NCBI RefSeq assembly: GCF_001522545.3
Contig: NC_031769.1
Location: 68,996,640-69,060,639 of the forward strand
DNA length: 64,000 nt
Source: Parus major
Taxonomy: Eukaryota > Chordata > Aves > Passeriformes > Paridae
Direction of reading: 5' to 3'
The number at the start of each line of letters is the position of its first letter. The stretch's first letter is position 1. The notes beneath the pieces were generated by a model that saw nothing but the letters and a program-made list of their open reading frames with translations, was not told the origin of the DNA and did not search any database. Position numbers and translations under genes: made by a program. Below, piece by piece: positions 40,413 to 52,858 of this stretch.

Positions 40413-40825
40413 ATAGAATCTTCAAAGAATAGTTTGGGTTGGAAGGGACCTTAAAGATCACCAAGGTCCAACGCCCCTGCCATGAGCAGGGACACCTTTC
40501 CCTACATGCCCTTGTCAAAAGTCTTTCGGTGGCTTTCTTGTAGGTCTCCTTTAGGTACTAGAAGGTGCTATAAGGTCTCCCTGGAACCTTTTCTTCTCCT
40601 GGTTGAGCAACCCCCATTCTCTCAGCTTTTCTGCATAGGAGGGGTGCTCCATCCCTCTGGTCATCTTCATGTTCCTCCTCCAGACTTTGTGGAATTGATC
40701 CTCCTTCTTATATTGCAGGCCCCAGAACTGGACTCAGTACTCCAGGTGAGTTCTCACAACAGCAGAGTAGAGGGGGAAGCGTCACCTCCCTTGACCTGCT
40801 GGTCATGCTATTGCCAACATAGGAT
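40413..40825 (-). mobile_element. CR1 LINE 3' fragment
   Basis: The + strand shows the antisense CR1 3' end ('tttgggttggaagggacctt', 'aaagatcaccaaggtccaac', 'cccctgccatgagcagggac'). It then shows the antisense ORF2 C-terminal segment ('ccccagaactggactcagta', 'tcacctcccttgacctgctg'). It is 5'-truncated, about 0.4 kb, with a gap relative to the usual sequence between the 3' UTR and the ORF2 end (about 40510-40520). It is non-functional. Confidence 0.92.
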
Positions 40826-43800
40826 GAATTTTCAAGTGCATGGATTTTTGGGGGGTTTTTTAAAGTTTTTTAATGGTTTTCCAGCCCTTGTTTTAAACCA
40901 GATACTGTTGTCACCATTTACCTATGCAGCAGACAGGACTGTGTAATGAAATACTTACATATGCCTTTGTGCTACTTTCTGTAATAGCAAGGGGCTGTTT
41001 TCTGTGCATTGATTGGACAGAGACTCTCTCTTCACCCCGTTTTGGTGTCCTCTTCTCTCCCTGACCTTCTGATACCTGCTCAGCAGACCTGTGTGACTTC
41101 CCTGCCACTCCAGTGCGTGCTGCAGCAACCTGCCAGCTAATCGGCCTGAATTTGCTCACACTGCTGAGACCTGACTTGCAGATTCCAGCCACCTTTACTT
41201 GAGGAATGACAGCCTGGCAGCCTTCCAGGCTGCCTGCTGGATCTGGGCCAGCTATATATTGTGAAACTTTTGCTCCTCTTGGACTTTGCAGTAATTTTGA
41301 TCCCCCTGGGGGATTTGCCTAGTACCAGGTTGAGAAATCCAATAAAAAGCCCTGGGAATTTGCTCTGTGCTCAGCAACACATAGTTGCTACTGACTCAAA
41401 TCCTGTTCCTTTTACAGCAATATAAGGGGACTGTAAAACCAATAAAAGGCACTTTTACCTGTGACTGCAAATATTTTGGTGAATGGGAAAAAACGCTGCA
41501 TGTGCTGGGAATTGAGATAAGATTCGATGTTCAGTCTGAACTGTTAGAAGACATGTAGTAGAGCTATAATTTTACTCTGTACTTCACTTTTGGACCAAGA
41601 CCAAGACTGAGGTTATTCTTATCCTGTGCGTTGCTGAGACTCCTTTCCTTTACTTGAATACATTAAAATTAGCCAAACAAGCTGAGTTTCTCTGTTGTCC
41701 AGATGAGTCTTCCGCTGCTGCACCCTGTGCAAACAGTACTGTCCCCACAAAATGGGACCATGCTCCATACTCCATCCCTACCCAAATGGTTTGAGAGGGG
41801 CTCTTCATGGAATAATCCCCAAGGAAATGGGTGCCTGTGCTTTAGATGCATACCAGTTAAATAAGGGCCATGCAGCAGGTTACAACCAGTGTTGTTTCCT
41901 TTGCAGAAGACAAAAACATCCACCTCAGCATAACTCCTCTGACAGAAAGAGCAAGGGTGTGAGCTGTTCCTCAGCATGGGAACTGCTGCTGATCTCTGTC
42001 ACCCTGCACACAAGTTACCTTGCTCATACATAATTTAATGTGGAATGTGGGAAATCAGTTTGAGAGCGAGGTAAAATGCAAACTTCTGAAGACAGCAGGT
42101 CAGCTGGAAAATACCTTTCTCCTACATCCCCCAATGGCCATGTAAAGAGGTGACCCACAGCCAGGAAGGCTGATGGCCTAACAATTCCACAGCACTAACT
42201 TTTGCTTTTGCAAATGTGCCCAGGGTGGAAGTGAGGATTTGCTCAATTCTCACAGCTCTCTCTGTTCAGTCCCTGTAGCCAACAGCCAGGCATTTTGGGG
42301 GACTGAGGGAGGATGTGTGGTCAGTCTCCTGCTTGACAGAGATCAAAGATCCGTGCTACGGGTCAAGCCAAGCCACAGAGTTGCCACAAACCTGCCCTGA
42401 GCTGGTGCCTGCAAACATGATCCTCAGCTGCAGCTCTGGGAAGCACCAAGCTGGAAATTTTTTAGGGTCTCCATGGACATCTCAGTCACACTTCAGGTAT
42501 CACAGTGTTTGGGAAGTAGTTATTTTGTTGGTATGTTTTAGTGCAGCTATGCTCCTGGTGTTTCCTTGGAAGCTGCTTCCAGGGAAGAGGATTGACACAC
42601 CTTTGCTCTTTCTCTTCCTGAACTGTAGCTGTGGGGTCTCCTAAGGGGTATCATCTAATAGGAAGGGAGCTGGGAATCACTAGTGCCATCCTCCTTGAGT
42701 GTGTCTTGCCATGGTCTTGGACCTTCTTAAATGGAAGGTATCAATTACCCATTCCATTAGCCTTGATAATGTTTTATTAGTCATTGTGGTGATTATCTGT
42801 AATTGCCACTGTTAATAGTGTGCTATGATTGGCAGGGTTCAGCTTACACATGATTTCTGCCTTGGGTGGGGGAGGTAATGGCTGTTCAGTTTGTCGCTGC
42901 TGTCCTCTGTAATAATGTGTCTCATGTCAACTAAAGCCACAGCTTAGGAAAAAGTGGTAGTACTTAGGATGTTGGACTAAATTTGCCTTTCCAATCAAAG
43001 TCTAACATCCCCCAAGCCCACCCCAGGCTATGAAGGACTTCTAGAAGTATCTAGGACCCCCAAGGAAGACACTGCATTGTTTAACCACACTTTGAAGAAT
43101 TGAGTTTTGTTCAAGAAGATGCCCATTGCTAACTGAATTAATGGGGAGATGAATTAACACCTAAGTATCAGAAAACTTGCCTCACCTGCATGGGACAGCA
43201 GTTGCTTCCTTGGTTTGACATTTTAAAGAAGCAGCCCCAATGTCACCCTAAACCCTAATTTCTATTTCAGAAAGCCTAGGCAAAGAAAGAGGTAGGCAGC
43301 TGTACAAGAGAAGGACTGGCTATTTATCACTATACAGCATATTAAAAATTCTTCCCCAAAAGAGGGTTCCATGGATTTTGTTTCCTGGCAGAAAAGAGTG
43401 CACCCTATTGCCTGCCCCCGTCCCCCCCAAACACTATGGGAATATAAAGAATTATTTATCAGAGGTGTTTCTGGATCAAAGCCCTGCTGCAGCCTGGGCT
43501 CAGTGAGCTTCATGTTTAGATCTTGATTCCCACCCTTGCATTTCTCTGCTTGGCTTAACCTGTTCCTTCAAAACTGCTGAGTAAATTGTACGAATGCAGA
43601 AGCACTTCATTATCCATATCCTCAGTCCACCTTAGGTTCTGTATATAAAATGCAAATTGAGGACTTAGACCTACAGTGGCATGGCACGTATGATGCCCCT
43701 GTATGAAACAGCCTTTCATAAAGTCTGATGGGCACTTTTGCTGTCTGTAAACCCCTACAATTTTCAAAGCTCTGCTCTCCAGGTTTCCTACCCAGGTTGT

Positions 43801-45671
43801 TGGAACACGGCAACCCTGTTTGGTTACCAGTCAGAGGTGGATGACCTGCTTGTTTATGGGGTTGAGGAAGACCCAGCAGCCTGATGATTAATGGAGTCCT
43901 GGGAGCAGCTACTTTAAAGCCACTTTAAACTAGCTTTTGTTTTCTGCCTGAGCTGGCCCAAAGAACTGGGAACAGTTTGGACTGGTTGTACTTAGCCTGG
44001 TGCATCCTGACACTAATATGCTATATCCTGTCCTGCTGGGCACTGGAGGCAATGCAAAGCCAGTCTCTCAGGAAACAGCCTGGTGCAGCCGTGATGCAAA
44101 CAGCACAATACACATTAGCTCTGAGCAAGCTAATGGCTTTTCAGCTAACTGGCTGAAAAGAGTTTTTTAAAAAAAATCTTCCAGTATTTATAGTATGGCC
44201 ATGACTTACTGCAAATGATGAAAATGTAAAGGAGTTGAATTCAACATGTTTGTATTTGCCAATCTTTTTGCATGGTTGTTCCTATCTAATTTGGGGGCTG
44301 CTTGGTGAAATTTAGCTTCTTTTTTCTTTTCTACCCACCAGTTTTGCTTTCAGGACTTAGGACAAAAAGGAAAAATATTTTCCCTTATATGTTGGGCTTG
44401 AGGAAAGGACCCACAAGCATTAGTGGTATTTTTTTCTTTAATGTATGTTTGTGTATGCATTTATTGTTTATATAATATGTGTCTTGATTATAATATGTGT
44501 GTTGAACCAAGTTTGTCCCTCTGGTGCCTCTTTCATCCTGTTTAGTCAAACTTGGTTTTTTTTTTCTGGATTATTCTTGTGGTTATTCAAGTGTGAGTGG
44601 TCTGATATGTGAAAAATATTAGTCCTTTAGCTGGACACAAATACCACAATTTTACATAGCCATAGGTATTTCTGCATTAATGGGCTCAGTCTAAGACACT
44701 TAAAAGAGGTTTGAGCAATTTAAAGAAGTGATGAGAATCATCCCTCTGTTATTTAAAGATGGGTTGGATCAGATGCTGGGGAACTAATGAATCCCTTGTG
44801 CTCACATCTCAAAACCCTTGGCTTTCCATAAGTGACATGTGGTTGTCCCTAACAACAGCCAGATAAAATCTGAGTTAATGGTGTAAGAGGCAATTTAGCT
44901 TACAGTTATGTGCATTTTATTTAGATAATTGTAGGAGCTGCAATATGCTCACTAAGAAATGTGGAGACAGCTTACATTTACAGGCTCATATGTTCATGTA
45001 AAGAAAAAACTGGGGATATGGTGTTTAATTTCCTGAGAAACAAGCACATGAGTCAGAAGCTGAACACCAGCACAGCTCATGAAGGGTCTCAAAAGGGAAA
45101 ACAAATGTCCCAAGGTACAAATATTCTGTATTTTTTTTTTTAAGTGGAGCTTTTACTTAAGCTTCTCTTCAGATCCTAGTTACTTCACTCAGCAACACCA
45201 AAGTGGATTTTAAGATTATACTCTTTTATGAAAACAACTAGCTTAATTTTACTCCTGATGTCTTTGATGTATAAAGCACCAGACTTTTAGGTGATAGTTC
45301 TCCCTTAGGGCAACAGAAGTGTACAAGTGCTTTAAAGGCCTTTAACCAAAGCCAGTGTGGGAAAAACCTGCATCACCAAAGTGATTTGCTAGCACAGAAT
45401 TTCTACAGTCTACCCCAGTCTACTTGAAGGAGAAGTTTCTCAGAATCATCAGAAAAAGAAAACCCTTGTCCTGCTGACCTATCTGGGGGATTTTTTCCCA
45501 TATGCTGGCTTCACAGAAAGCCGTGCAGTTGGGATGCTGGTTCTCCCTGGAGTGGTGCTGGTGCTGGCAGCCCATGAGCAGTGCCATGGACACCACCCTG
45601 CGAGTGCTCCTCTCCGCAGCCATCCCTCCCCTCCCCTCCCTGCCCTCCTCCCTGCAACCTCACCACTGCTG
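40826..45671. other. Intergenic DNA, nothing recognised
   Basis: No gene or confident transposon was recognised. Around 41240-41460 there are TATA-like and AATAAA words that superficially recall an old LTR, but without terminal TG/CA plus duplications. Frames of about 90-110 codons (for example 42315-42644, +) show no homology that I can name. Confidence 0.5.
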
Positions 45672-46027
45672 CTGCCTTGTCACTAGAGGACATGAAGTAT
45701 GAAGCAAGGGTTTGACTCACACAGCAGTCAGAGGTTTATTTCATGAGGCAAAAGCCTTTATTTTGGGGTTTTCAACCCTTTTTATAAGGTGTTCTGATAC
45801 AGGTTAACCTGATTGGTACAAGGAACAACACCTCCCTCATCCCATTGGTGGGACAAGAGAAAAACACTCTCAGAACATCAGTGTCTTTGTTTTGGGAAAC
45901 TAAAACCTTGTTTTCATAATAGTCCTTGAGAGAGGAAAAAGTCCCCAAAAGACTTTCCCTTAGGAACAGATCAGCCCCTGAGAGCTTGAAACTCTCTCAG
46001 GTTCAGGAAATCATGTCCACACTGCCT
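45672..46027 (-). mobile_element. Solo LTR A (344 bp) with 6-bp target-site duplication
   Basis: The LTR body is 45678-46021. It begins TGTCACTAGAGG and ends CATGTCCACA on the + strand, flanked on both sides by CTGCCT (45672-45677 and 46022-46027). The functional orientation is minus. On that strand there is a TATAAAAAG box (45786-45778) followed by AATAAA hexamers (45762-45757 and 45740-45735), giving a U3, a short R and a short U5. A 6-bp duplication and TG/CA ends fit integrase-mediated insertion of an endogenous retrovirus, commonly the ERVK/class II type. No internal retroviral genes remain, so it is a recombined solo LTR. The family name is not determined. Confidence 0.88.
45778..45786 (-). 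promoter_or_regulatory. TATA box of solo LTR A
   Basis: TATAAAAAG on the - strand lies at the expected U3 position, about 235 bp from the LTR 5' edge and 20-40 bp before the AATAAA hexamers. It would drive leftward transcription toward PIGN if active; activity is not shown by sequence. Confidence 0.6.
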
Positions 46028-47570
46028 CCCCTCTCTGAGGTACCACTGTTGTTGGTGAGGCACACAAGGTGATGACAATATCACTTGTGACTTTCAGGCT
46101 GTTGGATTTTGGGCTGGAGGTGAATTCTTGCTGTCAGTGTCACACATTGCCAGTGTATGAAGGAATGGGGCCATGTGGGCAGCCCTTCTGGCACAGCTCT
46201 GTGGGTTCCCTTCCCTGCCACAAGGAGAAAGGCATATTTATTTTCAGAGGTTACTCCCAGAAAACCATAATGTTGGTATTGAAAATACCATTTATCTCCA
46301 CAAAACCTGAAATGGCCACTATTACGTACTTTGCCTGCCATAAAATGCTGTTCACCTCCATTTATCAAGGTTTATAAGCCAATGATGCTGTTGTTGGCTG
46401 TTGCTGGTGCTTTGCTCCTCTGTTGTGTGACTTGTGTAAAGGCAGCTACGTGGACTGGGAGGCAGGTGCAAAGGACAGGTCCACGGAACCCAAAATGTGC
46501 ATCATGTGCATCCATGTGACTCGGGGCGATGCCTGAGCCTGGACATGTTTAAGTATGATATGTATCATGCCTTTGCTTATATGTGTGTTTTATTCTTTGA
46601 GGCTTCTGTGGAAAAGGGCCATGAGCTGGACCATCACACCAGTTTTGGGACAGCTGATATACTCCATGGTGTCCATTGGGTCTGGGAATGTGTTTATTCC
46701 CAGCATGAGGCAGGGACCAGACAGACAAGGACTGTGGGGTTGGGAGAGGAGGAAGGAACAGATCTTTACCCCACTAATAACTTCACAGCCATGTGTGTGG
46801 CAAGCTTTTGATCCTTAGTGGTGTTTCCATTGATTTTCTGATGTATGAGTGAGCTAGTATCATAAATGTGATTTTTCTGTTTATTTTTTTTATTTGGTTG
46901 CTTTTTTTTCCCTACCCCAAAAGAACATGTATAGGACATTCCTTTCTCACTAAGCAGGCAGAAGGGACAGTAAGGTCTATCTTCTTTTAGTAGAGTCTAG
47001 GCTAGACAAAAACACTTTGTATATTTTCTTGACTGTATTCCCAAGACCCTGAGATTATAATAATTATAATAATAATTATAATTATAATAGTAATAACAGT
47101 AATAATAATAATAGTCTCAGATGTGGTCTATTATAGAATACCATGTCATTCACTATCAGACTCATCCAAATGCTGGTCAGATGAAGCCCCTCCTTGAGAT
47201 GCAGTTTATTAGAAACATTTCACAATTCAAATGCCAGTTTAGCACAGAGCAAGGTTTTCCTCTCTCTGTCTCTTGAGCCTTTCACTTCAATCAAAATACC
47301 CTAGGAGCAGAGGTGGGGCCTGGTGGGTCCCTGCAGAGTGCTCCAGCTGCCTGGGGCAGGGGGATTTTTCCCCTCACCCTGCCTGATCCCATGCCACTGA
47401 CCCCAAAACAGAGAGAGAACAGCCTCAAAAGTCAAGCCTCTTCACCCAGCTGATGGAGAGTCTCACATTTTTTTGTTCCCCTTGGAGGGATAACCCTAGC
47501 CATCACACCTGCCTTTCTGCACCTCTTTTACAGGGTGGACTGTTACCTGATGACTACAGCAGCCAGTCCA
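46028..47570. other. Intergenic DNA between two solo LTRs
   Basis: No retroviral coding sequence lies between the LTRs, and the two LTRs are unlike each other, so they do not bracket one provirus. A (TAA/TTA)n microsatellite is at 47053-47114. Frames of about 100 codons at 46069-46377 and 46497-46811 are unrecognised. Confidence 0.65.
47053..47114. repeat. (TAA/TTA)n imperfect microsatellite
   Basis: This is a run of about 60 bp built from ATAATAATT and AATAAT units with a few substitutions. It is a simple sequence with no flanking transposon recognised. Confidence 0.92.
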
Positions 47571-48179
47571 GGTGACTGTCTCTTTATGGACTTTTTGATT
47601 TGGGTTCTTTTCTCTTTGAACTGAAGATTGATGAGACGGGAGGCAAGTTTTTTCTCTCGTTCGGCTTGAGTTGTTTATTTTTTCTTATCAGCATTACAAG
47701 GTACAAGGAGCTATGTGCACTATGATAGTAAAGGGGTAAAATGGCTAACAAAGATCTTCTTCAAGGTCTTTTCTATGTCCATTTACCCAATTAACAGGTG
47801 CCAACTAAGTTATTTTTATTAGTGACCCAATGACCCAACACCTTTGTGCTGCACTGCGGCATTTTCTACCCAATCACCTACTACTACCCAAAAACTCCTA
47901 GGAAAGAACATGAAGAAGAAAGAAGAAGGACAAGAGACAACACCCTAAATCCTCCATCTTGTCCCCTGCTCTCTAAACTACCTTAGACTCTAAACCTCAA
48001 CCCATTCACCCAGTGATTCTAAAAACTTTCTAATTCACACATTCACATTTTCAATTTTTTCTACTTACTCTAACCGTTGTCTCCATGGTGCTATGTGAAA
48101 CTCAGTGCTTTTTTGGGTGTCAGAGTTAGGCATTACAGATAAAGGTTTATACCTTGCATCTCTGACCCCAACAGGTGAC
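47571..48179 (-). mobile_element. Solo LTR B (597 bp) with 6-bp target-site duplication
   Basis: The body at 47577-48173 begins TGTCTCTTTATGG and ends GACCCCAACA on the + strand. The perfect 6-mer GGTGAC flanks it at 47571-47576 and 48174-48179. On the - strand it reads TGTTGGGGTCAG at the 5' end and GAGACA at the 3' end. An AATAAA (47679-47674) lies about 100 bp before the 3' edge, as expected for R/U5. No clear TATA box was seen. The intact ends and perfect duplication indicate a relatively young insertion reduced to a solo LTR. It is of a different family from the LTR 1.5 kb upstream. A passerine ERV family is suspected from the overall sequence but not proven. Confidence 0.88.
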
Positions 48180-48639
48180 CCCAGCCTCACAGGGCTTCTC
48201 TGGGGCTTGTTTCTGCACACTGGTGCTGGTTCACCCACAGAGTTTGGGTTGGATGCTGGTGGCTCCCAGTCACCTTTGCACTGCCTGGCCCAAAGTGATG
48301 CCTCTGCCTGCAGATCATCCAGATCATCACAAGCTAAAGCCCACTGGCTTCATCAACAGCAGAACTGAGTCATTGGCAGCCAATTTAAAAAAGAAACAGC
48401 AACAAAATAAAATAGGCATGAGGCTTCTGTGCCAGCTGAGGCCAGAGAACTAGTTAGAGTAGCTTCCTCAAGGAGCTTCTTCAATGAGCTCTGCAGAGAC
48501 ATCAGTCATGGTACTTCATGTCTACAGCCAAATCTTCCTCTGGGCTCCCCTGGCTGTTCCTCAATTCACCTTAGTATGGGCTGGCATAAATGAGAAGAGA
48601 ATTTGGCCTTTGCTGTCAATTGCATTTTTTATCTACGAA

Positions 48640-48810
48640 GTATCTTAAGGCCACTAATGAGCTCACACTAAGGCCTGAGAGGGAAGTGAGGTGTTATCAC
48701 ACTATCTTTTTAGGGGAGCCAAAGAGGCTAAAAGAATTGCTCAAGGCCAAAGACTATCAATGCCTGATTGATATGACTCATATGTATGAGTTCTGAGCCT
48801 CCTAAAGCTT
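48640..48810 (+). repeat. Probable MIR-type SINE relic
   Basis: The sequence 'ttaggggagccaaagaggct' followed by 'aaaagaattgctcaaggcca' resembles the MIR block GGGGAAACTGAGGCAC, then TTAAGTGACTTGCCCAAGG. Downstream 'ctgattgatatgactcatat' could be the diverged tail. It is a weak, ancient match. Confidence 0.4.
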
Positions 48811-51161
48811 TGTCCCAATGGCAGGGTCTCAGTTCATTTTCATAGTGTCTTTACCCACAAATTTTGCATGAATGAAAGCACCTGGGTTCTTTGACATCCT
48901 TTACTTCCACTCCAAATGCAGCCTGATGCTTCCTGTAACATCCTCCTTAACTGCAAGCAAGAGCTTGAAACTTGCCCATGATCAAAGGCTGCATTTTGAC
49001 AGTTCAGGTGCAATTAAATGTGAGTATCAAGTAGGCTGCCTGCAGTTTATTATTAAATCTATGCTGAAGTGCTGGCAAAAAACTAGAGCCACAGCACTTC
49101 CTTGCAGATCATGAAGTTAGATATCTAAATGGGTGCACTTGCAGGCAGGAAATTGTGCTTGAGCCATTGGAGGCTCGGGTACATCCCAGCTGACACTGAA
49201 TAGCCAGCCACTCCTAAAACAATGTATTTCATCACACATACAGGTCTCTCACCCTGCTGAAAGAGAGCCGGGGCAAGCATTCAACAAAAATTTTATTTAA
49301 CCATGGACCAAATATAAAGGAGCAGACAGCTGCTGGCTTTAAAGCAATTTTGAATCAAGAACATTTGCTGTATCCTTGGTATTTACCCTCAAAGGCTTCT
49401 CTTGGAGCAAATATCTGCAAATATCTGAACGCTGAAAAGCAAGATCACATATGCTGTTGAAATCTGTTCTCTGGTGGATTAAAATCATAAATGTTTAATC
49501 AACTTAAAAAAAAAAAAAAGTAGAGGAACTTATATTAAGCAAAATGTCCAGTGGGATCCAGATAGAATGAATACCAGAAACCTCAAATGTTTGTTAAGGT
49601 AGAGGAGAAAAGCAGTTGTTCTTTAATTTCCTCAGCTCCTGAAAAAAGCACTCTTGGCTTCTGTTCTTCTTTTGTAAAGCATCTTTAAACACATTCAGCT
49701 ACAAGAGAGAATTGATGATGACTCTGTGAATCCAGATCAGTGTTTCTGTGGGGTTTACAAGACATGCTTGGACACCGGATGACAGGTAAGGTTCCCTCTG
49801 AAAGAAATACCTCATGGTTGTCCTGTCCACTGTTGTTTCTCCTTGTCTCTCACCAGAAAATAATAATTTGTACTCTCTCATGAAAGTAATGGAAACCTTT
49901 TTTCTTTTGCTGTCACCTTTCTTCCTGGCTGGATTGGGGCTGTTACAGCCGCTGCTGGTGTACTGAGGTTAAAACTCAATAGCAAGCTCAAGTCAGATTT
50001 AAGGAAATTAGTCAATAAGCAGAACAGGAAGTAAGAACACCAATTTAAGCCTAGAAAACCACTAATACATTTCTTTGTACTGTGAAACTGGGGGCATAAA
50101 CTTTCAGGTGCAGTGGCTGTGACAGGCAGGTTCCCACTCTGCCTCAAGTCAAAACATATTCATTACAAAAAGATCAAATTGGCACGAGGCAATTGCTCGT
50201 GATGAGGTAACATGAATGTTAAAACGTGATCGAAAGAAAAACTGTCCTGAAGGGCTGGAGGAGACAGGTGAAAGGAAGATGGCATCAGTACAGAAGGAGT
50301 GAAATGCCAATCCCATGCATGGATCATGTGGCTAGAGGATCCTGTGCTGGAAGCTTTCACCTGAAGGTATAAGAAGGTATTCATTTAAGACCTGGAAGTT
50401 TTTAAATATAAATTTCTGCTCAGCCCACTGCCCAAGTGGTGAAGTGCTGTCTGTAAATATTGAAACATAAATTCCCTGAATGGGCTCGCTGAAACGCTAC
50501 CATGAGCAATGTGTTTGTCAGCATTACTGCAGGGGAAAGTGAGCCAAATTAATGACAACTGCCAGCAAAGTAGAGCAAAAAAGGTATACTTTCCCCTGCA
50601 TGTCAGAAGCTGAATTTATGCCAGGGTCTGTCAGGATGTGAAAGAAAATGTGCTCAGAGGCTGCAGAGTTCCACAAGAAGTCTTCGTTTCCTGCTCTAAG
50701 TATTTTCCCCTTTATATTTATATTTGGCCATGTGTAAGGGATGCTGATAAGGACAGCTTCATTATTTTGTGGAACAAGGAAGAAGACAGGACTGCTAGCA
50801 ACATCTGTTAATTTGTGTTTGGTGCCTTGATGCCACTTCCTTGTCTCGTTGTACCAGAATCAGCCATGGGAGCTGAAGAAAACTTCACCGCACTTCATGC
50901 CCCAGTGGTACCTTCCATGCAAGGGTTGAAGAAAGCTTGGAAGACTATAAACAAGTTTTTGAATGCGCCAGAAGGTAGCTTTTATTCTCTCTGGTTTGCA
51001 TATTGTGAAACTGGAGCACTGAAAAGTTGATTTTCAGAGTCGTACTGCTCAGTACCTGCATGAAAGGTCAGCATTTCAGAAGCACCAGGACTGCTTGGGA
51101 GGAACCAAGCTCTTTCTCATGACTTTTGAACAACAGCCACCTCTTTGTTAAATTTGCTAGT

Positions 51162-51353
51162 ATGCAAATGCGGCAGAAAGTCAGCAGTGATGTTGATTAA
51201 AGCAGAGTTTGCAATCTGTTTGCAGCACCTGATAGCACCTCTCGTTATCACTGTGGTTTTACCCTCCCTAATGACTTAATGTGCTAGGAATAAATCAGCG
51301 ACATGTAAACTGGCACATTTTTCAGCAAGAGCAATCACCCAGGAAATTTGCAT
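51162..51353. promoter_or_regulatory. Candidate regulatory block with two POU octamers
   Basis: ATGCAAAT at 51162-51169 and its reverse complement ATTTGCAT at 51346-51353 are both perfect octamer sites. They flank about 180 bp containing homeodomain-type TTAAT/TAATG words. This is compatible with a developmental enhancer in the PIGN-RNF152 interval. Octamers also occur elsewhere in the window by chance (for example 30449-30456), so the claim is weak without conservation data. Confidence 0.2.
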
Positions 51354-52807
51354 AATTTTTCTCCTTCTCCCATTCTGCCCATCTTTCCCTAGGAAACTGA
51401 TTCTTAGTGGGGAGGATAATTGAAGGTGCTGGCAAATGACTCAAATAAAGTATTATGGACAGAGATGTCTCCAAAGGCCAGCTTCTGGCACCCTACCGCT
51501 TGGGCAGTGGGGCGAACAGGAATGTGTATTTAAAGGCTTGGTCTGTGAATAAGAGACCCGGTTGCTGACATCAGTGTTTTGTCTCATGACATCTCTGGGC
51601 AGGGAAGAAGCAGTGTTTCTGTGACCCATGATCATGCCATAATTACCCCAGGTGTAAATGAAGAGCTGGAGCCACAGTAATTGAAATTGAGTCAGTGGCA
51701 GCAAATTTCACCTGACGTTTCTGGTATTATTTTAGAACCAGTGACCCAAATTGAAGCATACAAACTGCTATGTATTTATTGCATAAGCATATATAAATTT
51801 TGGACAGCTGCAATACGGTGTGTACTCCTGCTGTTGTTTTGACAGTCTTAGCTCAGTGAAACTACTAACTGAACTTGCAGTGCTGAAAATAATACAGCCA
51901 TATGTGTAACTGCAGTGTGTACTTCATAAATGAGATGGTGCCACCATAAACTGTGAAAATAATGCAGCTGTATAAAATTAGAGTGATGAATGTGCATTGG
52001 CCTGCAATTCTACTGTGCCAGCCAAAGATGGTACCAAGCTGCTCCCTCAAAACCGCGGGTGTTTAAACAAGCTTTATAGGGCAGCAATTGCTTACTCTGC
52101 ACTTTCACGGTTGAGATACAATGCTGGTTTGGTTTTTTTTTTCCTCCCTTTCATCCAAATTTTTCTGCTTTGGTAACATTTCTGTTATGATGGCAGTCCA
52201 CCAATGTAGTTGGGCTCTGCTTCAGTTTTGGAGAAGAACACTCATTTCAGGTGCTCCGGATGGAGGGAAGATGAGAAATGGGACAAAGCAAAGTATGGCA
52301 ATGGGGGATTTTGGTTTTGCTGTATTGTCCTTCTAAGGACAGAGAAAATCCTCAGTTCAGAGGGTTGTCACCATCACAGGCTCCCCCCCCTTCCCACTCA
52401 CACAGCTCCTCTAACAAAGGACAAACAGAACACGGGACAAACAAAGACCGAGGCCATCAGGGGCTGAGAGCAGAAAGACAAGGAACATGAATAGAGTCAG
52501 TGACACCCAAGTAAAGAGACAAAGGACCGGGAGTGAATCCTGGTGACTCACAGAGGAGGGAGAGGATGAGGAGGCAAAGACCGTGATTACTATCAGCTCC
52601 TGGAGGGAACATCCCAGGCACATCCCAGGCTATCACATGGTGCCTGGAGGAAAGAAGCCAGGAGAGATGTTGAGGACTGGTTAGTGAGTGAAACACCTCC
52701 TTGTGATCAGAGGCAAGCCTGGCCGAGACTGCTGGGACCTTATCTGGAGAAGACAGTGGTGATGAAACAGAAGCAGGTTAGGGGTTGTTGTGGAGTTTGG
52801 GTTTTTT

Positions 52808-52858
52808 TTTTGTTGGTTTTTTTGTTTGTTTGGTTTTTTGTGTTTTTGTTTTTTTTTT
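52808..52858. repeat. T-rich (GTTT-interrupted) low-complexity tract
   Basis: T runs are broken by G and GTTT units and followed by an AT-rich segment (aaatgtatatattttattat). It is low complexity only. Confidence 0.85.

Noticed and set aside
41240..41460. TATA-like plus AATAAA words suggesting an old LTR
   Set aside because: No TG...CA termini with flanking duplications could be found, unlike the two clear LTRs at 45.7 and 47.6 kb.
46028..47570. Proviral internal region between the two LTRs
   Set aside because: The LTRs are different sequences with different target duplications, and the intervening DNA has no gag, pol or env resemblance or primer-binding site. They are separate solo LTRs.
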